From contig JAPTYO010000023.1 in NCBI GenBank assembly GCA_036873135.1, positions 5,963,834 through 6,027,833 of the forward strand: 64,000 bases of DNA, given 5' to 3'. Positions 32,373 through 45,410 of the stretch are shown in pieces. The notes below the pieces were generated by a model. That model ran no database searches, was not told the origin of the DNA, and was given only the letters and a program-made list of their open reading frames with translations. The first letter of the stretch is position 1, and every line of letters starts with the position of its first letter. The position numbers and the translations under genes are program-made. The stretch is from Clarkia xantiana subsp. parviflora. Lineage: Eukaryota; Streptophyta; Magnoliopsida; Myrtales; Onagraceae.

Positions 32373-34900
32373 CTTGCTCAGATCGTCATTTTCACATAAA
32401 AAACTATATTCGCACCGCAAAATCCGATACTTTTAACCATATCAATATGACACCAAAAAGAGTTTTTAACTTTTAAAATATATATATTTGAAACAATCAT
32501 CGTACTATAAAAACAGTCTTGCGGTAGCTCACTAAAGAATTAAGATAGCCCGTGGAAAAAATATGGGTCGTGGATAACCACCGAGAGAAAGTACGAAGGT
32601 TGTCGTGGAGTCGTCCCCGCATGAGTGGGTCCCATACGATTTTTTTGGGTAGAAATAGGATCATGCATGAGGATCACATAGTCCGGTAATATCTTTTCTA
32701 ATAGATAACACATGCCATATTTATGTATGTATTAAATTATAATTTAATGCGATATCATAAATACTCTGCCATAAATGTAGAAATGGACAGTTTTTTTCGA
32801 AATAACCCATCCCCATCCATTAGTGATACTACCTAAAAAAACTTACCATTAGTGAATCTGGTGACTAAGCATGAGATGTAACTTTCAAATGGATGTCATA
32901 AAATAAATGAATTAGTAAATATTTAATATTTTGGCAAAAAGTAAATATTTATTCATTTGATTAATAGTCAAAACTCAAATGAGTGGAAAAGTTAATAATG
33001 GCTAAATTTAATAGGTTTTTTTTTTACTATAAAATAATATGTTTTTACTTTTATTTAGGTGGACTTTGTAACATTAGTAAAATTTTAAAAATATTAAAAA
33101 GTAACAAAAAAAAATTAATATACCTAATATGTGTATCATACTATTAATAATATCAATTTTCCTATGAGTTCACCTTTAGAGTAATAAAAAACATATAAAA
33201 AATAAGTATCGCAATTCACAAGCATGATGCTTGTGAAGTATAGAGTAGAAAAATCCAAATTTAATCTAAAGAAATATATGTGCTTAATTGATGAAAGGGT
33301 CAGTAAGTAATTCGGTATCTAAATTTGATCTCATTACAATTTTTCTTTCTAAAATTAACCATTTGAACTTACAATTTTGAAGTAAATTATTGCATTAATT
33401 TTAATTTTCTTCAATTTGCATAGAAACGAGTCAAGCTCTGGCCATGTCTGTTATTTTCATATGTACTCAAAATGGTTTGGCCTAGAAATTTAAATGATTA
33501 CAATAAAATACATTCAATTGTAAACTCAATTGAAAGACACCGTTGAAATTGGGTAGAGCTCCAGTTAACGTCCAATTGAAAGTATATCGGTACAATCCTT
33601 TTTATTACGATTTCATCTTTGGTACATATTGAACATGTTAACTAAACTTGCTCTTTTATGTCTAACAAATATAGTAATTTACTTAGAAATTGGAAGTTAT
33701 GTAGCAAATTTAAAAAATTATCGTTCAGGTAACAGTTGGTAACTATATTAAAGTCCAGATAGTGATTTGGTTATCAAACCTTGATTAAATTAAATAATAA
33801 CACGTGATAAAACTGAGAATTTATGACATAAGTGACGATTTTAATATTTAAAACGCACAAGAAATAACAACGTTATTAAATAATATAATATTAGCCTTAT
33901 AAATATTTTTGTTTATTTTATGTAATATTAATTTGAATATCATAATTAAAATGCATAACTCTCTATATTTAATTTCCAATGGCAAAATATTAAAAAGTTT
34001 CCATGGATACCTATAATATATAATATATAAAAATTATAATTTCACACAAAGAGCTGGTGCAATGAGTTTAACTTTTATGTATACATAGTTTTATTTGAAA
34101 GATATTTTTTGGTCAAAGAAACAATTTAAATCAAAGAAGTAATACATTCTTTGGTTAATCATGTTTTCATAATATATCGGCAAAAAAAATAATTTTGCAC
34201 AATATGATGAAATGTTTATTAATTTTTATTTTTGACATAACAGTTTGGTTACATACATTTCAGAATTTGATTAAATTGTTTAAACTTGTTTCATTTAGTC
34301 CGTTATGTTTTACCTAATATGATTAAATTGTTATAAAATTACGGTTTCACTATTTTCTTAAATCAATTCAAGTGTTCTTCGTTGTATTTTTCATTGTATT
34401 CTTCGTGTTCTTCGTAAAAATGTTCCAAATTTTCAGTCTTTTTTAAAATTCGAAATCCGAGTTCGAATCTGAACCCTAATTGGGTTTGAATCTGAAGCCA
34501 CTAGATCTGCTTCTAGATTCGAATCCTAACCTTGCTAGTGATCGAATTCAAACCGTTGTCAATTAAAAAAAATGAAAAATTAAAGATTTTTTATTTATGA
34601 AAAACTTGATAAAGAACAGATGATGAAAATGAAGTAGAATGAATATATGAAGGATATTTTACAACCAATGGACTAACAAATACGAGTATGAGTATTTAAT
34701 CTAATTATTAAGTATACTATATATGTTAGTCTCGTAATATAGTTTTTATAGGACCATCCTGGATTAAAAAAAAAAAACTTGTAAGTTGTAAGCCTTCGAT
34801 TATTAATTGGTTTAATTAATTAAAATATTATATTTTTCAATCGGTAAGCGAGTGACCAATCTCTCTCTTTTTATTTATTTTTTATTTTTTATCAGAGTGA
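32373..34900. other. AT-rich intergenic DNA
   Basis: About 2.5 kb of AT-rich sequence with homopolymer runs. I found no credible ORF, RNA gene or clear repeat. The left end continues the DNA interrupted by gypsy-C. The right part should contain distal promoter sequence of the TauE/SafE gene. Confidence 0.6.
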
Positions 34901-34917
34901 CCAATCTCTCTCTATCT

Positions 34918-35051
34918 AGCGGTATATAGGTATTTTGCATGTTATGCGTATTAGCAGTTCGCACCCTCTCTCTCTCTATCTCTTCTACATCCTGACGAGA
35001 TCTCTCTCTCTCTCTAGCCTCCTATCTCGATCGGTTGAAGTAAACACGGCC
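34918..35051 (+). promoter_or_regulatory. Core promoter and CT-rich leader of the TauE/SafE gene
   Basis: GTATATAGG at 34922-34930 is a plausible TATA box. Two CT dinucleotide runs (34964-34983 and about 35000-35017) fall in the likely 5' untranslated region, as is common in plant genes. An ATG at 34935 is in frame with the chosen start and would add 39 residues, but it lies too near the TATA box to be in the transcript. Confidence 0.55.
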
Positions 35052-38000
35052 ATGGGCACGAAGTGTTTTGTGGCTTATCTCCTGTCAGGCTTCGCGGTTG
35101 CCATCGCCGCCGCGTTCTTCATCACCCCGGCGGAGCCATCCTCGTCGTCAAACCAATCACTGTCTCTAATTCCTCGATCAAGCTCCGACAAAGTCTGGCC
35201 TGTACGTCTCTCTCTCTCTCTCTGGATTGTTGAATCAATTAATTTATCCATGTCGTCGGAGATTAATATTAATTAGGACGAATGAATTAGTCGGAATTTT
35301 GATGATGGGTGCAGGCATTGGAATTTAATTGGAGGGTGGTGGTGGCGACAGTCATCGGCTTCCTAGGATCGGCCTGCGGAACTGTTGGTGGTGTCGGAGG
35401 CGGTGGTATCTTTGTCCCCATGCTCACCCTTATTGTCGGATTCGACACAAAGTCGGCTGCTGCCATTTCAAAATGTAAGTTCATTATCATTACTTAATTA
35501 TGTACCTACCCTTAATAACACAGGCATCCCCTTATTTAATTAATTAGATTACGAATACGATTGAACGTGCTCTCCAATCTTTAATTATTTGGCTGATTAT
35601 CTTTACTCACTGGGTGCCTAATCACTATAGGATTTTATATTTCGAGTCGGTTATAAATGAATTTATATTTGTATTTAATTCGGTATTAAAAAAATAACTT
35701 AATTCATATTCGACTCGAAATTTAGCGAGTTGAATTCAAATATTAACCGAGTTAATTTTTAATTGTGACTTGTTTGTCTACCCTTCAGCACTCTCTTAAT
35801 TAAATCTCTTAATTTTAAATAATAGATTATTGTGATAATTTGCATATGAAAATTAAAATTGAATAAGAAATACACCTGAATCAATTTATTTAGATGAAAG
35901 TTTTATAAACATTTTACAAAATATTTTATAGAAACTTCGCAGTAACAAGTGTAACTATACTTCCCTGTTGTTAATAAAAGATTGTGTAAATTCTCCAATA
36001 ATATAATTTACACAGAAGAAAGGTGAGTGATGCTGACATCATCTTTTAAGTTTTTGTCTTATTGGAGTGCCGTGCTCGGTATCAATTGATAGATAGATAC
36101 TCTGACTCATTCGCACATGAGGGGTCATACAAACAAACTCCGACTTGGAGTTCCGAGTTGTTCCGAAATATCTCTTGAGCAACTTTCATAGTATTTATAT
36201 GGAAAATGATACGGATTCAGACGGAATCCGAATTGTGAGGGGAAATGAAATTGCCCCTGAAGTTGCAACAAATAACCCGTGTGCCACTCCCTTACAATTC
36301 GGATTGCGTCGGAATCCGTATCATTTCTCTATTTATATTTCTTCTCGGACTCGGAATATCTCGAGGTCAGCTGTTGGAACATTAATCATTTTCCTTGGCA
36401 CATTAGGTGATGATTGAATTTAATGTCATTACAGTTTACAACTTAATCACAAAAACCATCAATATAGACGAATGCACAATTCAGCAATATTATTATACAT
36501 ATACGTAAGATTAAATTGTCACCCTCAACTTTTGATAAGGTGCAGTTTTAGTCCTTTGAAGTTTTATGAGTACTATTGTCAAACACTATGGAATAATAAT
36601 TTGGTGCAGGTATGATAATGGGAGCATCAGCATCATCAGTATGGTACAACCTAAGAGTAGCACATCCGAGCCGGGAAGTGCCGATCATCGACTACGATCT
36701 CGCCCTTCTATTCCAACCCATGCTCATGCTTGGCATCACCGTCGGTGTTGCCCTTAGCGTCGTCTTCCCTTATTGGCTCATTACCATCCTCATTATCATC
36801 CTCTTCTTGGGTAAATCTTATGATACTACCTAGCTAGCTATTCCAAATTAATAGTTAACATTATAGTATATTTATATATGTTTTCATTTTATATTCCATT
36901 GCAATAATTTTGTTGGAACGTACGGTGGCGTGATTCTGAAATTATTTTGGATGGATTATTTGCAGGGACTTCATCTAGGTCTTTCTTTAGAGGGATAGAG
37001 ATGTGGAAAGAAGAGACCATTTTAAATGTACGTTTTCAACCTTAATTAATTTTGTGCTTGTATAATGTCGAATTTGCAATGGTTAGATATACAATTCTTG
37101 CACATTTTTAATGTGTTTAATCTGCATTTATAATCGATTGCAATTTAGCCAAATCTAGTGTTTATGGTGGAGACTTCAACTTTTGACATGATTCTTATTG
37201 GTACCTCACTTTTGAGCATTCAGACAAACTGTTAACTAAAGTTTTTTTTTAAATAGTTTACTTGTTTAGGTTTTTTTTTTGTTTTTTTATAATCAGTTTG
37301 CTAATTTTTCGTTTGTGGACAAACTTTTAGTTAGTAAATTGTCCAAAACAAATTTCAGTTAACAATTTTTCCAAATTCTCAAACATGGACTAATTCAAGA
37401 AAGAAACTTCAACTATATGTGAAGTAACAATTTGAAACTTATTATTGACGTGAGACTTGTCGCGTTAGGTCTTGCTTTTTCACATGGGTAATAACTTGTA
37501 AGTGAATTAACAACTAGTCATTATACTTAGTTTGTAGAGACAAACACCTTTAATGCGTAATCATATTAATTAATGTAGAACCTTTACCTAACCTTATGTC
37601 ATTTTCTATTTTGATTAAAGTGGACTTGATTAATTAATCCTTTGTGGGTGGGTGGGTTTGCAGAAGGAAATGGCAAGGCAACAAGAAACTATGGTTAACT
37701 CCCGCGGTGAACGTACGTTGTAAAAATCATATATACCAACCCTATTCCCATCTTCTTATATGTTTGCCATATCCTAAACTACAGGAGGAAATCAATACAA
37801 TTATTATTTTTTACTGTGCAGTTCTAATTGACACTCCATATGATCCACTGCTACCAAAGGAAAAGAAGTCCGAATGGGTAAATATCTCTAAACACATCCC
37901 GAATAATGTTTTAATCTGCGATAAGTCATTGAACTGATAAGTTATCTGTGTGTCTGATCTGCAGCAACTAGTATGCTCCAACATTAATGGCAAAAGGGTT

Positions 38001-39345
38001 GTAGTTCTGGGACTAGTTTGGGTTTCATTCCTCTTACTCCAAATCATTAAGGTAGTAAGTTCAATTAAAGCATTAATCAGTTCGATAATATTTTTTTTTA
38101 AAAAAAAAAAGACGTTAAATGATAACGATATCACTAATCATGTTTACGGACCGTCACAGAATGATGTTGCAGTTTGCAGTGTGTGGTATTGGGTGCTCTT
38201 CTGTTTACAGGTAACTAAAAATATTAGTCGAATGTATATATCGCGACGGATTTCTAGCTGCTTTAGCAACATATGATAATTGCAGTGGATAAAAGTCATA
38301 TTTATTTCTAGTAGTGAACAATAATTAACTAACTAACTAACCATTTATGGTATGGTTATTGTTTGGTGTTTTGCAGTTTCCAATTGCAATAGCGGTGTTT
38401 GGATACGAGGCTGTGAAACTTTACAAGGAGCACAAGAAGAGGATGTCTGTTGGAAACTGTGAGGCCATATGCGAGGCCACGATCCAGTGGACCGCCACCC
38501 ACATAGCCTTCTGCGCTCTCTGCGGTATCATTGGTGGATGCGTCGGGGGTCTTCTCGGCTCCGGTGGCGGCTTCATTCTCGGCCCACTTCTCCTCGAGAT
38601 CGGAGTCATACCTCAGGTATATATATATTTCACTACTTTAACAAACTGTTCCTTAATTGCCAAAACATCTTTTCTTGGAAAGCAAGAAATTTTTAACTTT
38701 TATGAAGCATGAAACTTTGTAATAGAGTGGAATACTTTATCATTTCATGAAACTGAGTTAAGTTTAGGAAGTTTAGAATAAAATATCCAGTAAACTCATT
38801 TTGACAGTGGTCTTATTAATTAACTTGTAAAGCACGTAACCATATATTATTATATTCATTGTGCAGGTAGCTAGTGCAACCGCAACATTCGTAATGATGT
38901 ACTCATCCTCCTTATCCGTGGTCGAATTTTACCTTCTCAAGAGGTTTCCTATTCCCTATGGTAACTTCACTCTAAACTTAATGGAATTTGTAATAAGTAA
39001 CTTTTTAACTAGAAAGAAAACATTGAAACATACACTTTGTTGCTGCAGCTCTATATCTGATGACAGTTTCAATCATGGCCGGATTCTGGGGACAGTTCTT
39101 CATTAGAAAAATGATCACCATCTTGAAGAGAGCTTCTCTTATCGTCTTCATCCTGTCGGGTGTTATCTTTGCCAGTGCCCTAACTATGGGTATGTTCGAT
39201 CGTAATTTCTTGATATCCGTTTATAACCCTTAATTTACGCCGATTAAAATTGGTTTTTGCAGGGGTTATAGGCGTCGTCAAGAGCGTCAAGATGATCGAA
39301 AACAACGAGTTTATGGGGTTCTTGAATTTCTGCAGCAGTCAATGA
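35052..39345 (+). CDS. TauE/SafE family membrane protein (sulfite-exporter-like), 12 exons, intact
   Basis: Exons: 35052-35201, 35315-35474, 36610-36810, 36966-37027, 37664-37712, 37822-37877, 37965-38051, 38160-38210, 38377-38616, 38867-38960, 39049-39189 and 39263-39345. All introns are GT-AG and phases agree, giving 457 codons and a TGA stop. The start [13 protein letters not shown] has G at -3 and +4. Residues 5-25 are hydrophobic (signal or first span). Two glycine-rich half-repeats mark the family: [20 protein letters not shown] in exon 2 and [20 protein letters not shown] in exon 9. Other family blocks are [25 protein letters not shown] and KRFPIPYALYL. Bacterial relatives export sulfite or organosulfonates; the plant substrate is not settled. 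This is the only clearly functional host gene in the window. Confidence 0.93.
36201..36330. repeat. Inverted repeat in intron 2 of the TauE/SafE gene
   Basis: Arms of about 40 bases, starting AAAATGATACGGATTC (36204) and ending GAATCCGTATCATTTC (about 36312-36327), are separated by about 45 bases. The arms match closely with a few mismatches. It could be a small MITE, but I found no clear target duplication. Confidence 0.6.
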
Positions 39346-39433
39346 TCTTTGACTCCCATGCAGATAAGAAGCTATGATTCAAAAGTTGGGGTGACTTGGT
39401 CAACGCGTAGTTGACCTAATCAGTTTCTGTTCT

Positions 39434-39440
39434 AAATAAA
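39434..39440 (+). terminator. Putative polyadenylation signal of the TauE/SafE gene
   Basis: AAATAAA lies about 90 bases after the stop codon. The stretch from the stop to 39771 is otherwise non-coding and presumably holds the 3' UTR and a short intergenic piece. Confidence 0.5.
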
Positions 39441-39771
39441 CAATCGTGTCATAGTGTCAGTTTCTGGCTGACACGTCTCGATTCTTAGCATATTTATAAA
39501 CAAATTAATAGTTTCTCTTTTTAGATGCAAGTCGATAAAATTCCCTAAATTCAAGTGTCACTTGCTGGCTAGCTGACACCTGATCCATTATATTAGTTGA
39601 TCGTGTATCTCTACGTATAGTCAAAAGGAGAAATAATTTTCTGCTATTATTTCTGAATAAATTTGTCCTTCGTTAAATTAGTTTTTTATGGTACTGACGT
39701 ACTGCTAGTTAAAAGTGTTTCTCATATGATTTAGCTCTAAAGTTGTAGGCTTGAAACTTCTCAGTAGCCAC

Positions 39772-40367
39772 TTTTAGCACATGGGTATTGGGCTGCCGTA
39801 ATTAGGAGACCATTAACATGAGACTGTTATCTAAGACAATTAGGTGATGTCGCATTAGGAATTTTGGGCTGGGCCTAAAATCCTAATTTACATGAGAGAA
39901 CCAAAACTGGGCCTCCCTTTCTCACATAGGCCGGCCGAATTATGCTAAGAGTGGTGAGGTGGGTTTTGCCCATCTCCTCTTATAAATAAGTAGTGTTAGG
40001 AAATTATTTAGGGTTAATCACTTAATCACTTTTGTGGTGAGACAAAAAGAATTCCCTCCTCCCTATACAAAGGTTTCGGCCAAACCTTCTTATTGCCGTG
40101 GAGGTGCCAATTGCTTTCAAGCAATTACACGGATATCCATTCCTACTTCCGCATCGACAAGAGTCTTTGTTGTGGAGACAAATCCGCTTAGGGCTTCCTT
40201 AACCAGAACTCTTACGGGAACCGTCCGGCGGATCAAGAACTCGCCTAGAAGATCTTGGGTTTGCGGAAATTTCGAATAGGTATGTGCCCCTTATTCCAGT
40301 GCGTAATGTGTTTACAAGCATGTACCTTTGTTAATTTTCGTAGTATTTATCCCCTTATAATCCTATG
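39772..40367 (+). repeat. copia-E 5' LTR (degraded)
   Basis: About 596 bp, aligning with the copia-B LTR from TTTTAGCACATGG (B: TGTTAGCATATGG) to the CGTAGTATTTATCCCC end block. It has TATAAATA at about 39981. Terminal bases are mutated, so ends are approximate. Confidence 0.8.
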
Positions 40368-40735
40368 TGTTAGGAGTTCGTGATTTTGATAAAATAGGTG
40401 TTCTTGAATAAATATAAAAGTCGGCCGAAAGTTTTTAAAATTTAGAGTTTTAAATTTTCAATTTTTTAAATCACGGTGGCCGAAATTTCATGATGTTCAT
40501 AATAAAATTTGATGTTCATGCTCTTCAAGAAAAGCGTGACAAATTATCAAAATTAACATTGGATTCTTGATCTAGGTGAAATTTGATCTTGAAATTCGAC
40601 CACTAACCCTAATTACATGTTAGTTTCGGCCGAACCCTTTATGAATTACATTTTAATTTCTTAGGCCCCAAGTAATTGTAATTTTGTCCGAAATACTTGT
40701 TACCATAGTTTTTAAAATTTTCGGTAACAATATTG

Positions 40736-41610
40736 TAGGGCTGTCAAATTTACCCGCGACCCGCAAACGACCCGTTCACGGGTCGGGTCCGGGTGACCCC
40801 AAACACGCCAACGGGTCATTTACGGGTCAACCCGTTAATGACCCGTTGAGGCCGGGCCGAGTACGGGTTTAGGGCAATGACCCGTACCCGGCCCGTGACC
40901 CGTGTAAATATCGTTTTTTTTTTTTTTTAAAATTTTAATTCCTAAATTCAAATTTAATTCTAAATTTCTATATTCTAAAACACTTCAGGTAGACTGCTTA
41001 ACTGCACAAACATAATTAGCAATTTTTCGTCTTTTTGTTCATCACGTGACCCATTTCGTCCAAATTATAAATAGAAATCCTAATGAAACTAACAATTTGT
41101 AAAAATATGAAACTTGTACTACCAAAGTATATTTTAAAGAAATTAGCAATCTATTCAAAGGATAATTAGCATTCTGTATTTGTAGTAAATCTGAATTATA
41201 TAACAAATCGATTTCTCAACGGTTAAATTAGTCATAGACTCATATAGTCATATTGAGATTTATGCCTGATCTTATAGCTAAGAAATCTACTAAGTCGACT
41301 TCATTTTAACCAAATACATTATCAAATGGCTACCTTAGTTCAAGTATCTACAAATGGCTATCTCCATTAAGATTTTCGTATAATTTAATGAAATGGTTAC
41401 GTTACATATCCAGCACGTAGTGAAAAAAAAAAAAAAAAAATTGCTAGCACATATGTTTGACCCGGGTCACGGGTCAGACCCGGGTCAACCCGTGACCCCG
41501 GGTACGGGTCTGCGACCCCTGACCCGTGGTGACCCCCGGGTCAATCACGGGTCGGATGGTCGGTGACCCGCGGGTCACGGGTCACGGGTTGTGACCCGTT
41601 GACAGGCCTA
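40736..41610. mobile_element. hAT-like MITE (875 bp) in copia-E
   Basis: Ends TAGGGCTGTCAA and TTGACAGGCCTA are inverted repeats, flanked by a perfect 8-bp duplication CAATATTG (40728-40735 and 41611-41618). Both subterminal regions are dense in GACCCG/CGGGTC (for example ACCCGTTCACGGGTCGGGTC), likely transposase binding repeats. The middle is AT-rich without an ORF. It differs from the element at 6703-7199 apart from the hAT-type ends. Confidence 0.93.
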
Positions 41611-41618
41611 CAATATTG

Positions 41619-42960
41619 CATATAATTGGACAAGATATTGTTTAGATTCACAAGATAATTGTGATAATTACTATCGATATATTCTAGCATGATTCTGGAA
41701 TCTAGATATTATTGATAGATATTTTAGTTGTCTAAGATTGATGAAATTTATTATAGATAAAATTTATCTGCTGATATAAGTGCGTCTCAGGTACGCCTCG
41801 TTTGCTATATACAAAAAGCCGTAAAACGTTTTAGATGACTCATGTCATCTGATGTAATTCATTTATGAATTTCTTTTCAGGTGTGTTGGTCAAGATGTCA
41901 ACAGTTCTTGTTTACTTTACCCTTTCCCTGATTGTTTGAACAATTGAATTTTGCTTATTTGAGATTCAGAATTATTGAATAAAGTAATTGTTATTCGACA
42001 AGAAATACAACTTACTTATCAATCAATCGACCCTGACAAAGGGAACGTTCTGATACGAAAATACAAACCCACGGGTTAGAAACCAAAATTTCGACCAGGA
42101 CAACTGGCCAATCAAAACGAATCAAACAACAAGCTCCATCATAATATCCAGAATACCGTCGATTATGTGGTTAAAATGCAAACTTATTTAAATCTTCATT
42201 ATTTGTTAGTACTCCATTAAAATAATTAAACTGTAATGATGGACATGTGCGAAAACCGATTAAATTAAATTTTGAAAATGAAATGATTTCACCCTGGGTA
42301 ATAGCTGGTGATATGCGCACCACACGCATGTTCCTAGATAGATGGGACACATCGATTCACATTACAAATTTAATATAAAGTGTTTTTGATTTAATGCTAG
42401 ATATAAATTTTCATTTGCATTGGAAACCCATTTCAGGTTTTACTCATTGATTTTTTTTTCATAACTCGAGAAGAAGTATGCTTCAATAGTTACCACGATC
42501 TCGTGAATAATCAATTAATGCAAAAGGTGAAAACCTAATGCACAATTCCAAGGTGGACGAAACCTTTGAAAATGAGTATGCAATGAAAATGATATTGTTT
42601 GTCAATGACTATCCTATTATATGCCTCTAACGAAAAGATTGGTGGAACATTCATTATAAACCATACACTTCAAGGACATGGTCTGAACATGAGGTCTTTA
42701 GTTCAACTTCCGATCTCCTTAAAGGACGATATGATGTTGACTTCCCCTCATATTGAACCTTGCTCCTACAAAATCGGTTAACGCAGCACCGTGAGAGTTG
42801 TTAAATAGTAACGATATCTTACCAATATGCGACCTTTCGGTTGCACAACAAACATATTACAACAAGTTATCAAGGCAATGTTGGAACCTAGAATACAGAA
42901 AAGTATCTTAAAAAGATATTACGAATGCTCTATGGTATACATGTTTGTAATAGCTTGGGT
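41619..42960 (+). other. copia-E central region without recognisable coding domain
   Basis: Matches the central region of copia-B (13500-14700) in several blocks, for example GGTACGCCTCGTTTGC and the TTATTGAATAAAGTA block. No protease or integrase core motif can be read in any frame. Confidence 0.65.
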
Positions 42961-45133
42961 TAATGGTGAAGTGGTCGAACATGAGACGTTACATTACTGG
43001 AGGATGAATTCCATTGCTTTATAGCATTAAAACGGACGAAGTTTTGACTGAACTAGAGCAAGATGATGATGATGATCAGGTCCCACTTGTTTCGAGTGGG
43101 AGATTTGAGGCAGCATCGCCAGTGAACAATATGGTAAATGAGAATGGAGACATTTTCATAATAAATCAAGTGGGAGGAGTCAATCCGACCACTCATATCA
43201 CTGTTGCTGCAGGTGCGAATCAAGTCGAACATGATAATCACATTGCTGAACCGTTGGGTGAAAATCCAATAATTCCTTAACTACCTACTGGTAACAGTGG
43301 GAGTGGCACTACCAACTTGGTTCCTGGTCCTAATAACCGTGAAATTCATCTCAGAGGTAGAATCCCGAGACCAAGATGTCATCCAAGAAAAGTTGTTAGT
43401 GAAGGTTCAAGTAATGCTCTTGTTCCTAGTGGGAGCATTGTTCCGATAACGAGCATTATTCCAAGTGGGAGCGTTGTTCAAGCTCAAGATGAGATTAATG
43501 AGCCTAGACGTAGTCAAATGCATCGAACTTCTCCCAAGAAGTATCCCATCGAAATGGGTGAGTTATTTACTCTGACTTCGGTTGATGAACCAGTAACGAT
43601 TAAACAAGCTTTGGAGGGACCTAAAGCGAAGGAATGGAAGAAAGCAATGGAGGAAGAGATCGCCTCTATGAAATCCAATTCGGTGTGGTCTTTGGTTGAT
43701 TTACTTGCTAACCGCAGGGCCATAGGGGCGAATTGGGTTCTGAAATTGAAACTCATTGCTGTTGGAGATGTCGAGCAGTACAAAGCTCGACTCGTTACGA
43801 AAGGATATACCCAACTTCATGGAGTAGACTTTGATGAGACGTACTCACCAAATGTGCGTTACACCACAGTCCGGACAATTTTGGCCCTGGCCGCATGCCT
43901 TGATTTATAGCTGCACCAAATGGATGTTAAGACGACATTCCTCCACGGAAACCTGGAGGAAGAGCTCTATATGGGGCAACCAGAGGGTTTTATTACTCCT
44001 GGTAACAAACGTAAAATTTATAAACTCTAAAGATTGATCTACGGTCTTAAACAATCGTCCCGGCAATGGTACCCAGGTTCCACGAGGAAATCATTGGAAA
44101 CAGATTCGTGAATCTTCACGAGGATCCATGCTTGTACACAAAGACCTCTGAGTCAAAGTACGTATTCCTGACTTTATATGTGGATGACATACTGCTTTCC
44201 GCAAATGGTATGGGTTACATGAATGAATCAAAGTCCTGGTTAGCATCTATATTCGAGATGAATGACATGGGAGAAGCCACGTTCATCTTAGGCATTAAGA
44301 TTGCTACGGATCGGGCTGCTCGCAAACTATGCCTCTCAAGAATACTATATCAACTAAATTCTTGAGAAGGTTCAGACTACAAGATGCCAAACCCGTGGAT
44401 ACGCGGTCGTGTATGGGTGTGCGTTGCCGAAACGTGAGGGCCCGAAATAGCTGGCTGAGCGCGAGCAGATGAAAAGTGCAGATTACCTAAGCATGGTTGG
44501 CAGTCTAATGTACGTCATGCAATGCACTCGTCCAGACATCTGTTACGCCGTGGGCCTAGTAGCACGATTTCAATCAGACCCTGGCAATCAACATTTAAAG
44601 GTCGTGAAACGAATTACTCGATACCTGAAAGGTACTGCCGACTATGGACTGTGCTATGAGGGTGGTAAACTAGAATTGACTGGGTTCAATGACACCGACC
44701 ACAGTGGTGATCTGGATGATCGTATGTCTACCTTAGGAGGAGTATTTCTCCTTGCTAATGCCGTCATTTCATGGATGAGCAAGAAGAAAACCAGTGTCGC
44801 GCTATCTACTATGGAATCCGAAGTCGTGGCCCTCTTTAAGAATGCACATGAAGCAGTTTGGCTTAGAAGACTCTTAACTGCATTGCTTGGTGTCGAGGAT
44901 GGGAGTAAGCTTGTGAGCGTATACTCTGACAGTCACGCAGCGATTGTAGCAGTTCAGAATCCTAAGTACCATAACAAGACAAAACACATTGATTTGAAAT
45001 ATAATTATGCTAAAAGTGTGGTACTTTAGAATACTTGTCATCTGAAAGTATGGTGGCGGACCCATTGACTAAACCCTTACGCAGGGATGTTTTCGAAAAG
45101 TACGTCAAAATGCTTGGACTGTGTAGGGTTTAA
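42961..45133 (+). pseudogene. copia-E integrase tail, reverse transcriptase and RNase H (broken)
   Basis: GTGGTCGAACATGAGACG (42972) marks the integrase tail. Linker ORFs (43014-43280 and 43317-43560) contain PSGSIVPITSIIPSGS-type repeats. RT carries YKARLVTKGYTQLHGVDFDE, a TAG stop at 43908-43910, frameshifts near 44030 and 44360, the catalytic YVDDILLSANG, TRPDICYAVGL, ALSTMESEVVAL, and a final frameshift near 45028. NMVADPLTK-like sequence is followed by the stop at 45131-45133. Confidence 0.9.
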
Positions 45134-45410
45134 GAGGCTTGTATTGTGATGATAACATTTAGAGATTTAAAGTAATATTTAAATAAAAAGGTATTGTAAT
45201 TTGAGTTTATGATCTTACGATGTCATAATGTTTGAATTACATCGGATTTTACGGTCTATAAACTAGTCGTAGGAGGGGCAATCCTCCCAAATAAAACATG
45301 TCGAATGTGGGCCAAGCCTCATCACACAGGCTCGGTCGTCTTTGCGGAGAGGGGAAACCTCTACCAAGTCAAGACTGGCTAAGAACCATGGTGGTTTCGA
45401 ACGATAAACT
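45134..45410 (+). other. copia-E 3' untranslated region, truncated
   Basis: Matches the minus-strand reading of 46870-47100 in copia-F (for example TTTACGGTCTATAAACTA and TGTCGAATGTGGGCC). It ends where the copia-F LTR starts. The rest of the copia-E 3' UTR and its 3' LTR are not present on the far side of copia-F within the window. Confidence 0.75.

Larger units (their letters stand above)
39772..45410 (+). mobile_element. copia-E: Ty1/copia element lacking 3' LTR, primer site and gag
   Basis: Starts with a degraded 5' LTR, has no TGGTATCAGAGC primer site at the expected place, then holds a MITE, a central region like that of copia-B, and broken integrase tail, RT and RNase H. It stops at 45410 inside its 3' UTR, where the copia-F LTR begins in the opposite direction. 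No gag was found between LTR and central region. Confidence 0.82.

Noticed and set aside
34935..35051. Upstream in-frame ATG extending the TauE/SafE protein by 39 residues
   Set aside because: It lies within a few bases of the likely TATA box, and the extension is dominated by the CT-repeat translation (SLSLSS).
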